Notes: generated by a model not told the origin, from the sequence alone. 64,000 nt of DNA from Acanthaster planci (GCF_001949145.1 NW_019091394.1:788804-852803), one strand, 5' to 3'. Shown: positions 11,200-24,893, counted from the stretch's first letter. Numbers and translations: made by a program.

Positions 11200-14100
11200 A
11201 TGACGACTACAGAAGGTGAGTTGCGAATCGGGAAAACTTGTTTGTCTCGCTATATATAGGCCTGCTTGGTTATGATTAAAAATAGGGACTGTATTTGACA
11301 TCATTTTGAAACGAGCCGATGACACGTTCACTTGGCTTAAACTTTAGCTCTATTATTTCATGAATGTCAGCGTTGCGGTTACGTCGCTGGCCAGTTCTGC
11401 AGGCCAGAGGTACTGCTGACAGCATAAACGAACTCCAACGAAAAGAGTGTTGAGCCATGGTGCTTTCACTTGTATTTATTGTGTAAATATCAGTGATTCA
11501 ATTAGTTTTCTCCGATGCAAACAAAACCATATTCCTAACTTACGGTGATATTAAACACTTTTCCGAAGTACTGTTTTGAGACTAAAAAGCGGCTTACGTT
11601 CGTACCCCAGGATAAACGACAGACTGTATCTTTTCTTTTCAAGTCTTGTCCTGTTGAGTCGGGTTAAAGCTTTCTGTCCTGTCGATAAAAACGTTGGAAA
11701 AATCTTCAAAATTCTGTTTGATTTTCCCGTAAAATGTGCAGAATGCGCATCTCCTGCAGCGCTGGGCGGTCCACTAGAGAGCAATGATGAGGTCACCGTT
11801 CTCTCCACTTTGCTCCTGTCTGTTCTCCTCAAACTTGAAGACAGGGAACACCGTATCCCTCTCAGCGAGTCTCCCGTGGGTAGTCCCTGCATAAAGTGGG
11901 CGGGAAAGGGAACGTCCACGCTGCTAAGCGAGGATGCGACGTTGCTATATGATTTTGAGGACATTGGTTGCGATGATGATGAAAGTAACGGATATGAGAT
12001 CTACCGTGACATAGACACAGGTGTCCTCCAAGACGGTGATGCGATTCTCGATCTCCATGGGTACATTACACCAAGGCAGGGATCTAGTGATTTACTCATA
12101 AATCTATCATCCGCCTCGAGCATCAAATCTGAATGCTCTACCATGACAAAAACGACCTCAGCCACAGGGAGTGCCGACGAGGCTAGCACACCCCAAGACA
12201 TCGTCTTGACCTCCCAGACAGGATCTGGCGACACCACCTTGCGTCCAGCGCCGTCAGTCTACCAGGAGTCGGCCGTCCGCATCGTCAGTGAGGCTCTCGT
12301 AAGAGCCATCGCCAACGTTTTCACCAACGGCGTTGTCAGACGGAGCGTACGGTTCCTCCACCGCCGACCTTGCCGGGATGCCACGGTCTGTTGGGAAAAC
12401 TGGAGCACGTCGACCAATGTCTCCAATGGAAACGGGGATGATGGCGAAGGATGCCAAGATGGCGGCGATTATCACGGTATGTTTGAATAAACCTTAACGA
12501 TGGAAAACGAATGCGTGAAAAAGGGATTGCCCGTTACCTTGTCTTTTATGGTATTGTAGATGTATCTACTGGTCTAGATATTGTGAAGATAAATTATACT
12601 GACTATCAGTTAGTTGTCGCTACTTTCACTGAGAAAATAAAGTTTCAAAGTCCGACGTATTCAATATTTTCTTCAAAGTCAAAACGTTTGATCTTCTTGA
12701 GTAGGTCTTGGCCTGTTTAGTTATGCCACTCACACTCTGAAAATCCTCTGTACAGGTTAAAGGGTTCATTCTTTGCTTTAACACGAACCACGAAAAGTTT
12801 AAACGTCTTTTTAAATCACGAACTTATTGCCTTGGTGTAATAATGATTCACTTTTGAGGGATACATAAATATGTTTCTTTTGTGAAGGTGTGCAAATCGT
12901 CGATCAGTCTCTGCCCGTGGTCTCAGAGGACGGAAACCCGACTAAACCAACGACTAAGAGCCCCATCTCCACTGACTGGCTCCTGGACGTTAACCGACGC
13001 ATCGCGACGAACCAAGTCACCGCGGACCTCGCCGACTTGATGCCCCCCAGTGTGGCGTCGAACTGCGACGTCAGCCGATGCTCTTCCGTCTCTGTCCTGT
13101 CTAGCGGCGACCGCACCCTGAAGGTCAGAGCCACGCCCCCGGTGCAGAGCAAACTCTTGTGGAGAGTGGTCCAAAAGATGAATGACGGCAACGGCACTGT
13201 CTTGAAGACACTGCAAGACGCGGAGAGGCCACGTGGCGACTCCCAAACTGACGTGCAAGTGTCTGATAGACATGCACCGCATCAAGAGGACCCCAACTTG
13301 AAGACAGAAAAAGTTATCCTACGTGCACGGTTATCTGTCGGTTACTCGAAACATGCAACTGAAGAAAGTTCTCGTAAGGAAAGTCAAGAGAAAGATTTGC
13401 CCGCTGAAAGAGAGACCTCTTTCCGCGAATCTGCTGCTCAAACTGAGGACGCGGATTTCCAGCATGCCGATAACAGACATTCGGAAGTAGACGATTCAGA
13501 TTCGGTAGGAGAAGCTACTGTTAACCATTTTCGGACTCCGCAGGTTGTCCAGGCACATCAACCTCTGACAAAAACAAGGGGCCTGCCGCCAGCTGCTAGC
13601 CCTTTCTTGATCGACGTGGTCTGGCGACACGCATCCCACCCGGACTTCACCTCCCAAGAAATGATGGCTCTCAAAGCTTCGTACGCTAAGGAGAGTGTTC
13701 GCGAGAGGCAGCATGCTCATGGCGTGGTCGAGTCCGCTCTTCACCGGGCCGTCAGCTCACTTGTGGTCCAAAGAGTGATCAGTGACACTGTGGCAAGTCT
13801 GTCAAGTATAGAATCCTTAAAAGTCGATTTCAGACGCACCCCGTCGTTCGAGAGGGCTGCGGCTGATTTGCCTGGAAGTATCGTGGACGGTTTCCAGTGG
13901 TATCCTTACCTCGAAGACGCCCCAGCTGAGCCGTGCAAGGCTTCCCCTCCGAGACGCGGCCGTCAAGGCGACGAAAAAAAACAAGATGCACCTCTCGTTG
14001 CCAAGCAACCAAGCAGCGAGTCTTCAGACACGTATGTGGATGCCAGAGACAAATTTGGATCCTCGGACGACCTACTGACTCAAGATGCCAAAGGTCACGA

Positions 14101-17100
14101 AGCTAGCAGTGACGACGATGATTTTGCTGATGCCGTTTGCGACTCGGAGTGTATCCTCATAAGCGAAATCATTAAGACCTCTGACAAATCCGTGCAGGTT
14201 TCATCCATCCAAAGTCCAGGCTGCGATGAAGAATCGAGGATAGAACCGGTACAGTTGGAACTCCCCATGGAAAGCATCAACTTCATTAAGGACCAGTTTT
14301 ATGACATCAAAGCACTGGTTACAAAGTACCGAGAGTTGCTGTATGAACCCACGCCAGTTAGTGAGGTAGAGATGGAAGGAATCCCAGCACGACCAGAGAA
14401 GAAGTCAGAGAGTGAGCAGTACGGAAGGTCTCTGGAAAATGAGAAAGTTGCTAGGAGAAAAACTCCAGAAAAGGGAGAGCAAGACGTGCGATGTCCAGTT
14501 GTGAGGAAAGGGGAACCTAGGCAGAGGCTTAAATCCGGGAAGAAAAAAGACGGAGAAGTTGAGAAAGAATCGGGAGAGATAGGGGCGCCGTCTGGAAGTA
14601 GGTCATCCAGAGTCGCGCAAAAGCAAGAAACCACGATGGTTGAGACGCACGACAAAGATCGAGACGAGGCTGATGTGTCATCCAGTTCGGAAGTAGAGCC
14701 TTTTGAGTCCGTGTACGAAGAGTCGTCAAGTGAGGACCTGGGCACGGCATCCAGGCACAAACCCAGGGTGGAGGCCGGCAAAAGAAGAGGCAGGGATAAG
14801 AGATGGGATTCCTCGCCGACCAAAGGTAAGACAGTTGTCTCCCCTCGCAAGCTGAGGAAGGGGACTACCAAATTGAGAACACCAGCCGGCCGTTCAGGGC
14901 GAGTCACATTTAATAGGGAGAAAACTACACCAGATGGGTTTCTGCCATCAAAATCGGAGAAAGGAAGACCGAAGATTTCGCCGCGTCACCTGAGGAAACA
15001 ACACCAAAGACCTGGCAGATTAAGCGGATCAGGAAAACGCACTGCTAAACGTCATATAAAGCAAAGCGCATCATCTCCGAAGACAGAAAATGATATCTCT
15101 CCCGAGACAGATGACATTTCCCCAGAGAATGCACCAAAAGTTAAGAACCGTATCTCGTTTTTCGAGAGGATTTCAAGACATAACGTCAGTGGAAAGGATG
15201 GTATCCGACCCTCAAAAGTTCGAGACCGCACTCTGAAGCTGAACACGCCTGTCAAAGAGGCGGTGTCAAATATGGAGAAGTTGGAGAAAATGTCAACCAA
15301 AGTGTCCAAGGAGAGGTTTAAGGATGAAAAGGGGACGGACGGCAAGAGACACATTAACTTCAAGCACCACCGGGAGAAATTACATTCAAGTCAAAAAGAC
15401 GGTCACAAACGCAGGGATGGAACTGTGGTCGCAAGAGAGAAAAGTGGAGAGTCCGGGATCGACTCTTCTCCTGGGAAAGGGATTTGGAAAAACGCTGCTT
15501 TCTTCGAAGCCCTCGGAAAAACGGACGAACCGAAGGTTAAAGCAGAAAGGCCTCCTGCCAGAGTGAGGAAAATTCTAGAGGAGGGGCTCTTTGATGAAAC
15601 TGCAGGCGCAGGGAAGGACGAAACGACTGAGGACTATCAACCGGCTCCTGATGAAGATGTAGAAAGGTGCAGATTTCCAACGGTTGTTGACAAGGGTGAA
15701 GCTGAAAGTAGTCCATCAACGCTAACGGGGAAGAAAGCGAGACTGAGAAACAAAAATGCCAACAATCAAACGCTGGTGGGTCAACTGGTGTCGCCTGATA
15801 GTAGTTGCATCTCAAGCAGTCGACTAAGTGAAATAGGCGAAATCGAAAATGTTGACCGTGGCCTAAACACAATGATCTCTACTGAAAAAGACGATAGTCC
15901 AGAAACAGAGGAAACGGAAGAACCGTATACAACTGCACGAGAAGAAAACAATGACGAGGCCGCACTTTGTCCCTGTAAAAGTACTAATTCGGAAGATCTG
16001 CAGATAGGCATAGTACCGACACATTTGGAGGAACTAAACGAACTGTCACAAAGCACATCATGTACTAAAGAAAGTGACGGCGAGACAAACTTGACTCATA
16101 AGTCATCCTCAGATGTATTTGTTTCATTGGAGGCCAAATCAAGCGCAGATCCGTGTACAGAAACAGCACATGATACACTTCGTGATTCCTGTGAAAGCAT
16201 GCAGTCGGCAACTCCTGAAGGAAGACTGCCAACGCCAACTGCCGAGAAACTGAGTGAAGACGTTTGGAGTTCCCCAGTAAAATCCTTGGCAGGCCACACG
16301 GGGCAGCTGCAAGATGAAGCAGGCCTTGAGCAAAAATCGTCGGCTGAAATGGTTGGGGAACCGGGCGAAGATGAAACTGAGAGATCAGAAACTGGTTCTT
16401 GTCTCTTGCAACATGACCATCAGCAGGTAAAGGTGATGGGAAGCTCGCCGATGACAGCCAGCCGCCCTCGTACTCCCACAAGTGAAGAAGAAAATAATCA
16501 AGCGAAATTAAAAGACCAATCCCATCCTCTTAACGCTTCCGGAGAAGTTGACGACGTTGACAGTTTAGATCATCTCCTCTCTCCACTTTCCACCAGCTCC
16601 CCACTACCTCGGAAAAGTTTTATGAGCAGCGACAGCGTACAGTCCGCAAATACTGACGGGGAGGCGATCGGAGTCGTCGGCTCTCCTCGCGTTCCTGGGA
16701 TGGATGAAGTTCTCAGGACATTCAGAAACGCATCCTTTCTCCGTGCCTGCAATCCCGAAGATGGCTTCAGTGAAGACACTGAAGATAATTTCATCACGTG
16801 CGATGATGCAGATGATCCGCAAGACATACAAGGGATGAGAGGGGCAACGAGTGTGGCTGACGACAATCTCCAAGGAACCACGATATTCGGCCCTCATGCA
16901 GACGCTTCTCCGAAAAGTTCTCCTTATTACACTGCCGCTGTGAGTAAAGAAAATACCCCAGGTGATGCAGACGACGTCAGCTCCTCCGAGAAGAAATTAC
17001 CAGATCAGAAACTGAGCAAAAAGAAACGATGGAGATGCAACTTCTTTCAGAAGAGGAAGAGATTTAAGACACAGACGAAAAAGGAAGCTCCAGTTCCCAT

Positions 17101-17332
17101 GGAAACCGGTGAACAGAGTTTGACCGGTATTAACCGTGCTGATGACAAGACAGACCTTTCTCCACCCGCTGACAAAGCGCATGCGATTACCCTGGCGACA
17201 TCAGCTGGGGCTCGTGTGGAGGCAGAAACGCCGGCCAGTGTTGGTCAGCTACCAGTGCCATCTCAGAAACGGAAATTCACACTCGGAAGTCCAAGGAGAC
17301 CGAAGAAACATAAAACCTCCAAGAACTTATGA
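11200..17332 (+). CDS. Unrecognised basic, disordered protein, about 1731 aa; candidate kinase/phosphatase scaffold
   Basis: Proposed exons: 11200-11215 (encodes only MTTTE plus one base), 11742-12476 and 12888-17332 (one 4.4-kb exon). Phases agree (1, 1), borders are GT/AG and the total is exactly 1732 codons with the stop. The tiny first exon is the weakest part; an alternative acceptor at 11759 stays in frame. The product is rich in Ser, Glu, Lys and Arg, with many Ser-Pro sites and almost no predicted globular part. SPRKLRK/SPRHLRK recur. Basic clusters near the C-terminus (KKKRW, KKHKTSK) look like nuclear localisation signals. Two amphipathic helices, about residues 179-199 (ESAVRIVSEALVRAIANVF) and 542-555 (LVVQRVISDTVASL), fit the spacing of PKA RII-anchoring helices. 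RVTF (922-925) and RISF (1005-1008) fit the PP1-docking motif. I do not recognise a family; function is unproven. Confidence 0.75.
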
Positions 17333-17402
17333 TTGGCTTGATAACAAAGAAGGGATATCTTATGATGAAATGGGATTGGAACTAGCTTATCTTTGACGAA
17401 CG

Positions 17403-17408
17403 AATAAA
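17403..17408 (+). terminator. Poly(A) signal AATAAA, 1731-aa protein gene
   Basis: Canonical hexamer 71 bases after the stop codon. Confidence 0.6.
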
Positions 17409-18848
17409 TCCCTCATTTCTTTAGTTATATTAAACACCCACCTCCACGGGCGATACACCAAATAAAAACAGAGTTGTGCGGCTAAGTGTAACTTCAGATT
17501 TTTTTATGATTAGCGAGATAAAACGGAGGGTTCCATTCGGCATAAGGTGATCATTTTGCTTCTCCAGAACAAACACGAGTAACAGAATAAAGATGATATA
17601 TTTTAATCGCATCAAATTGTAGATAAACTATAATTTCAACCTTCATAATGTAAATAGCAAGTTAGAATTTGGGTAAGTTAATTGGTATTAAATTTAGGTT
17701 AACTATTAATTACCTTTACATTGTTATTCAATTTAGCATCTTTACATATTATGAATAATTCACTACCCGAAAATTCCTGAGATGTTTATATGACCTGTAC
17801 TTAAAGAAATTCGAATTCATTGCACTGCTGATTGCTTTTTATTGCTCTAATAATTGTACAAAGATTGCATAATTCAGTAGTTGAAATTTGCATAATTTTT
17901 TGGTGAAATGAAATAAGCAAATCTGGAATACAAAGTGAGGGCAAACCACTATTTCATCAAACATTTTAGAATTTCATAATTTAATTTTGGAAAGCTAGAA
18001 TACATTGTAGTGATGGCATGGAAACTCAACAACAAAAGTCCCAAAAAGTAAGGTGTCAAATATGATTTACATTCATTAATTTAAAAGAATTATCATACAC
18101 AGTATGATACTTCAACAAAGAAACCCTGCTTATAAGAAATGCATATGGATATAATTTATATAAATCCAAGTGATTGAATTCACTTTATCACATACTGTAT
18201 CAAAAATATTCGAAGCATATTTAGAGTATTCTACTTTACATATTGGCACAATGTTCAAATAATTGTTCACACTACAAACCATAACTAATGTGCAGAAAGT
18301 ATTGAGGAAAATACAGTATCTTTAAATGACAGAGATTATTTAGTATACAAGAAAGACTTTCCATATTCTAACAATAATTAAATACAATTTTCATGATTCA
18401 ACCACAAAGAATGGTGTACAAAACATTTCAGCGTTTTGGACGATTTCAATTCTTCAAATTAAAAATTCACAGAAAGTACTGTGATAGCACCGTGGACGTA
18501 AAAAATCAAAGATTCAAAGATTTAAATATACACACTGAGTTGATTTTAAAAGTGCCCATTCTTGGATATTTCACCTCACTCACAGAGAAGGCATTAAAGT
18601 CTTAATACATGACATTGGGACCAACTGACACACATCTTGTATCATTACCCACAAAACCCTGTAACTATTTTGCCTCACTAGCTCTGAAAAGTAGCTTTAA
18701 ATATCTTATTTTCAAAATTTGAGATTTCCAGCCCAAACTCTGATACCGACTCTAGGTATAGTTTGTTCCGTTGCAAAGTAATACTAACTACAAGAGCTTC
18801 ACATGGTACAGGAACGTTCCCTATTGTTGACGTGCTCCCTCGATATTT
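17409..18848. other. AT-rich convergent intergenic region
   Basis: It separates the 3' ends of the plus-strand 1731-aa protein gene and the minus-strand FMO gene, so it should hold the FMO 3' UTR. It is strongly AT-rich with no supported gene. I found no canonical minus-strand AATAAA close to the FMO stop. Confidence 0.6.
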
Positions 18849-21800
18849 TCACAAGACAGCTAGCAAGATACATGCTAGGAGTCCAACAACCAGACCAATG
18901 ACAGTCAGGACCCCATAGTGCATCAATCCTGTCACTGGAACACTCCTCACAGTGTCTGGTGCCCCATCCCACTTCCCTGGACCATTCAGACGCCACTGCG
19001 CTGCTCCACAACTCCCAATGAGTAACCTGCACAGACAAGAACAAAAAAGGCTCCATGCTTTTTGTTGGATCGTACTTGTAACAGTAAATGGACCGATATT
19101 GAAGCAGACAGCCAAGCCGTGCCTAGCTTAAAGTCCAGAGCTTTCTGCGTTACGAAAAATCTGCAAAAATTGCGGATTTGGGGGGTAGAAAGCGGAAAAG
19201 GCAATTCTTGGTAACAAAAAAATAAATAAATAAAACAACTAATTATTTTTGATCATTTTTGCACAATTAATCAAATAAATATGAACCCAAATTAGGAATG
19301 ACAACTCATTTTCACTGTTTAACTCACTTTGAAAGTAACATTTGGTAGCGTTTTCCCTCCTGTCTTTCCTTTGCATAATCGCAGAATTTGGTATTGATTT
19401 CCTCCAGCTCCGCACCGCGGAGATCATGCTGGTCTCAGTTGCCTACATAGTGCCCAGACGTCTCATGGCTTATAAATAAATCAATAGGGACAGCGACCAG
19501 TCCAAGATCACAGTGGCATGGTGCGTGTAGGCCCTACATGTATCATTATGCCAAAGATACTTGTAGATGTACGGTAAATGTAGGCCTACAGTACATATGT
19601 ACAGTACATGTATGTGACCAAAGGGTTATCTGATAACCCTTTGGTCACATACATGTATATTAAAATTTAGAAGGCAGAAGAAAGCAGAATTTGACTTTCA
19701 GAAAGCAGAAAATTCTGGACTTTAGCCTACCTCCATGCCAGGCTGGGGTGTCTCCACAGCTGGGGCTTGGCGCCAAACCTCGACGCCAGGTCATCGTTGT
19801 ACAGGATTGGGTCTCGCTGGATGGTGTGACGAGCCGACGCCGCGTAGCGTCTCCTGACTGCCTCCTGGGACAGACACAAGACATCTAAATTTGATGGATC
19901 TGCTCTCAATGCCACAGGGAAACCATGAGCAAAGAACTGTTTTGCAAAGAAGTGGGTTACCAGCTGAGCTGCCATGCATGGTGTACATGTATTTCTCATG
20001 ACTGGTTCTCGACACCACTTTGCCGATTTCAGCATGGCTCGTTGACTAGCAAAATTTTCTACAGTGCTATGAAATCAGGCAGTGATTCGAGAGTTACAGA
20101 GATGCAAGTTATTTTGATTAATAAGTCCTAAGCATCTTAGTTTCAAGTTTAGTTTAAGCTCATCGTATATTTCTTTGGCAAGTTTTAAGAATAGCATTAA
20201 GGCTATGTCCAAATTACTAGCTGCGGCTAGGAGTAACACGTGTCTATGAGAAAGGGCTGCAGCCGTGAGCCAGTGGCTGGTCATAGGCATACATGTCATT
20301 TCCTGCCATAGCCACAACTTTCGAACACACACTGGCTTACCGTATCCTCCAGTATGCTGGCCCTCATAGCCTCCTGACTGGGCAGCTTGACCCGACCGCT
20401 GCAGAGCTCGGCGAACCATCTTGCTTGGGTCTCGGACATGCTGAGGATGCCCCCCGATGCTGGCTGAACAAAGCCGATGAAGGCCAGCGATGGCCCGATG
20501 GTTGGACTGAAGACGTTCTTGAAAAGCTGGCGGAAAGAATTAAGTAAATACACAAGAAAACCCTCCTTGTGACCTATTTTGGATGAAGAAAAATGTTAGC
20601 ACACAATACATGCATCTCCAACACAAACAGGTGTCACAGGTATTTCACAACATCGTACAGATTTTTCGTGTTTGCAATGGACTTATAGTGTTTCTCAGAA
20701 TTTCTAAAACTAATCTATAAGAAAATCTTAAATAAAAACTCTAAAACTACTTACTATTTAGGTACAAGCACAAAGAGAAACATTTAGTTCAACATTCCAT
20801 TAAGAAAAAGCAAAAACAGACAATGACTGAAAGAGGTCTAACACGTCTTCTCAATGAAATGTTATTTCAATGGCAATACTACCAACCACAACAGGATAGG
20901 CTGAAATTGATGAGGTCAAGAAATATTTCAAGCTGAATGCATAAATGATATTGCAATTGCATGTCAGTAGAATTTTTTTAAAGTGGAATGATAGAGGTTA
21001 CCTCCGAGCATAGAAATCTCAACAAGGGCCTACAACACTACACGATCTTGACATGTTTTTTCTCCTCAAAAGTAGAGTATTCAAATTTCCTCACCTTGAT
21101 GGAGTTGGATGACTCGTCCAGTACCTCGGACCTCAAATCATTGGAGAGGTAAGGGATGCGGATGTGGTACCCCGTGCACAAGATGATGTGGTCCACCTCG
21201 GCCGACGAGCCGTCCACGAAGTGAACTGTCCCGCCCTCGATCCGCGCAATGTCAGGTTTGACCTTGATGTGACCTCGCTGGATGTGGTGGATCAAGGTGG
21301 GGCTCACGGTGGGCTGTGACTGTAAAAATCGCTTCTTGGGATTCAGATTGTACCTTAGCAGTTAAAAGAAAACAAAACAAAACAGAAAATTAGGAATCTT
21401 ACTTTTCCTGGTCTCGGTCTAATAGTTTCATGAGGCGACATTTATTCCACACTTTCAAATGACTTACTTTTTAGGTCTCCCCTGCAACAAGGACATTATG
21501 GGTTCAAATATTTGTGAGGAGATTTGCCATGGCAACCACAGTAACAGCCGAGATGCATACAGATCAACTGGCAGGCCAAATAAGTAGTTGGGAACGATCC
21601 AGGCACCTGACCTTGTGCTGAGGTAGACAGATCGGGATCTATCCAATAAAAGTCAAATCATCTGTAGAATTAGAGACAGAAAGTTTTTTGATTTGCTTAA
21701 CAGCTGTAGAGCTGACATCCCTTGACTGACTGGCAGAAAGCAGACCAACCGAAAGACTGGCTGACCAAACAACCAAAGAGCTGAGTAGCATAGAGACTAC

Positions 21801-24586
21801 GTGACCAGGTGACCAAGGGACCACCTGAGTGACTGACTGGTGCCTGAATGGGTAGATGGATGGACAGCCCTGATGCCCCAAAGAATGGAAAGGAAACTCA
21901 CTAGATGGACTGGCTGGCTGGCTGATAAACTGATTACTGAGCTTTGACAGCTGATTATCAGGTCACTAACTTTGATCAATTAAAATGAAAAACTCCAACG
22001 GTGGCCCATACCTTCCAGTTGCTGCTGCATCAACAGCGACATCCACTGCACTGTTGCCGATGCCTACCACCAGCACACGCTTACCCACGATGCCACTGGT
22101 TATCGCATCCTTGTACAAAATGCTGTGGATGATTTCTCCTGAAACAAAAGACGTAAAACAGTCCGTCGGGTCCCTCTTCTTTGACAAGTGAACTGTCGAG
22201 GGCAACGGCAATGTTCACATTCACTGGGGTGTGTGTCTGTGGATGTTCGTAAGGAACATCTAGATACCTTTGAATGACTCTTGGCCGGGCAAGTTGGGCA
22301 GGTTCGGGGTCGCGTGGTGACCGGATGCAACGGCCACATACTTCGCCACAAAGATTTCTTGTTCCCCGAGTTTTTCTCTGCCATGTTTATCCTCGTCTAC
22401 CTGGGCTGTTTTAATTATCCACTCTTCACCTACCCACATTGAAAACGCAGGAAAATAACAAAGCCAAAGTAAGCAATTTTCACTTGTTTACAGAATCCAG
22501 GACTGGGAGCAGCGAATTTGCTGGTAGACCAGTGCCCAGATAATGTTATTCATATATGTAGATCTCCATATAACCCACTGATAGATGATCAATGCTACTG
22601 TCTCACAAGAGGGTGTAATTGAAAGTATGCCTCCTGAAAAAAACTTGACTGGCAACCTTTTGAATCAAGTTACGGGATTCATTTTGTCAGACTGTACAGT
22701 GCTGACGGGGATAAAACTCAAAGCAAGTTGTATCTGTCTTAAGATTTTGAGTAATTTTATTGCTTCTGATGGACAAAATTTACCAAAAGTTAAACGGTCC
22801 ACTTTAGGGAGCACTAGACATTTTACCTTGAGGTACCTCACAAAACTATTTTTAACTCCGTAAAAGGTCAGGATAAATCTCACCAGTTTTCTTTCTGCAC
22901 TCTTTGCAATGCCTTTAATGTATATTGAATACGAGTGCTTCTTGAGTGGACTTTTCACTCAGGTGCACAGCTTACCCTGCCGGTTCAAGGAGACCACTCT
23001 CGTCTGGAACCGGACGATCTTGTCCAGCCCAAAATGCGTCATGTAATCAACAATGTATTTTGCCATGTCTGAATGGTGCGGGAAGTCAGGCACATCATCG
23101 GGAAATGGATAATCAGAGAAACAGTAGTTGTGTTTGGATATGTTGCTGAAACAGATAAGAAAAGTAGCCGTGACAATTCAAACGGACACTTCAAACTAAA
23201 ATTCGGTTTGCTCCTAAAATTAGTAAATTCCAGTTTTATTATGCAATGTATGTAGATGAAGTGATTGATCTGCACAATCGGGCTGTGCTATTGGTTGATC
23301 TTGTAAGGAAATCTCAGGTTTTCCTTCCTACCTTCAAAACGCCACTTGGACCAAAACTGTGAATTACAAAGAAAAGGCCTTCCGCTAACACTTCAAGATT
23401 GACCAATTGTCCACTGATTGAGTGACCATGCATATCAGCCTTTTACACTCAACATCTATGCAGGGGACCTGTACTATTCTCCTTGACTTCGCATCTCTAG
23501 CCTACATGTACCCCCAAGAACTGTGGGTCTGACGTCCACCCCCCTGGGCGGACGTCAGACCCCACAATTCTGGGGGTATCTCTAGCCCACTAGTCCTTTA
23601 ACATGACCTCCTTCCCCAGGAAAGAACGTTTACAAAGGGTAGGATTTTTTATAGAAATCCTAAACTTTTGGACCCTCAACACAGGGTTCAGCTGCCAGTC
23701 AGCTTTATTGCCAATTTGACAATTGGAAAATATTTACTAATTTTGAATATGAAAACTTAATTCTGAGAGAACTGAAAAAAATAGCACTGCATTAAAAAGT
23801 GTATTACTGAAACTGTGTATTTAGGTAAGATTTTGGCTATTATTTAAATTTGCCATCTGGAAGCTGCTAGCATCAAAAGTCAGACTGTCAAGGCTGTGAA
23901 GAGTTCAATTTCATTTGAACAAAAAGTGGAAAACGAGCCGAAAAAGGGAGTGCTTCAAAACTGTCCTTTTGCCAGTGGCAAGCTATTTAAACAGTTTAGT
24001 TGGGACGGTCCCGACTATGGTGTTGCAGTTGGGCTGGCTCAACTATTGGTGCCAAGGGTGGCCTATCTCTGTAGAAAACTTCTCAACCTTCTCCAGATTT
24101 ATGCAGTTCACTCCTGATATATTTCGTCTGAAATATGGCACTTAATCTGTATAAAAAACTTCTTCTAAAAGCACAAGTTGATGACGTAAACAAAATGACG
24201 TTGGCACAAGCAATGGCACATCATGCACACATTAAACTTCTGTCATTCTCTGCTATATTCGGACAGTTGGGCCGGTCCAACTATGGACTGATGCTACAGT
24301 TGGGGCGTAACACATCTACCATCATGACCATGGTTCATTTTAATCAGCTTAACTTCAAACAAAGATAACGAAACATCACCCCTATGCATCTTCACGAATC
24401 AACTCACATGTGTGTAAACCGCATGACCCCATATCCACGCTCCCGGAACGCCCAAAGGCCACCAACGCGATCGCTCTGCTCCAAAACAACCACTGCAAAG
24501 CCAGCATCCTGGAGGCATTTCGCCGTTGCAAGGCCCGAAATACCTGCCCCAATAACACATGCATCTGTCCGCGAAGTGGAAACCAT
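18849..24586 (-). CDS. FMO: Flavin-containing monooxygenase, 9 exons, 521 aa
   Basis: Exons in transcript order: 24586-24408, 23145-22976, 22429-22268, 22138-22012, 21638-21468, 21353-21095, 20526-20341, 19864-19731, 19026-18849. All have GT/AG borders and consistent phases, and the total is 522 codons with stop. FMOs use FAD, NADPH and O2 to oxygenate soft nucleophiles on the ER membrane. Visible motifs: FAD-binding GAGISG in exon 1, followed by ERGYG and GLW; the FMO signature FxGxxxHxxxY as FKGEIIHSILY (exon 3/4 junction); NADPH-binding GIGNSA; CTGY in place of the usual FATGY; GPGKWDGA near the end; and a C-terminal hydrophobic anchor (VLTVIGLVVGLLACILLAVL). Length matches animal FMOs (about 530). 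An in-frame ATG at 24631 would add 15 residues. The subtype (FMO1-5 or an invertebrate clade) is not decidable by eye. Confidence 0.93.
19605..19657. repeat. Perfect 26-bp inverted repeat with a 1-base loop, FMO intron 8
   Basis: Arms 19605-19630 and 19632-19657 are exact reverse complements around a single T (outer end TACATGTATG, inner end GGGTTATC). It lies in the last FMO intron. Its outer part merges into the TACATG repeat class seen elsewhere in the window. Confidence 0.9.
23509..23578. repeat. Near-perfect 29-bp inverted repeat, FMO intron 1
   Basis: Arms 23509-23537 and 23550-23578 pair with one mismatch and two single-base bulges (outer end TACCCCC, inner end GTCTGACGTCC) around a 12-base C/G-rich loop. 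No function is evident. Confidence 0.85.
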
Positions 24587-24893
24587 TTTTATCCAAAGAA
24601 GCACGGAGCACTTGAATTTGTGAAATAACACACACGATTACCGGCGCGACTGGCTGATTTTGTTGTTATCAAGTTGATCAGTTTACCACATCATGGTGAC
24701 CTTTGAACTTGGCTCTGAAAATTAACTTCTGAATATTCATGAGTAATTTTTTTTGATATCTGGATTTTTCTGGTGTGGAAATTATTCATTCATCTCAAAT
24801 TTTGACTCCTAGAATTCTTGCGAGGGAAACAATTGGGAAAAAGTCCAAATTTCTCCGATGATTCCTTAAGACTTCCGGGTTGATATGAAACTA

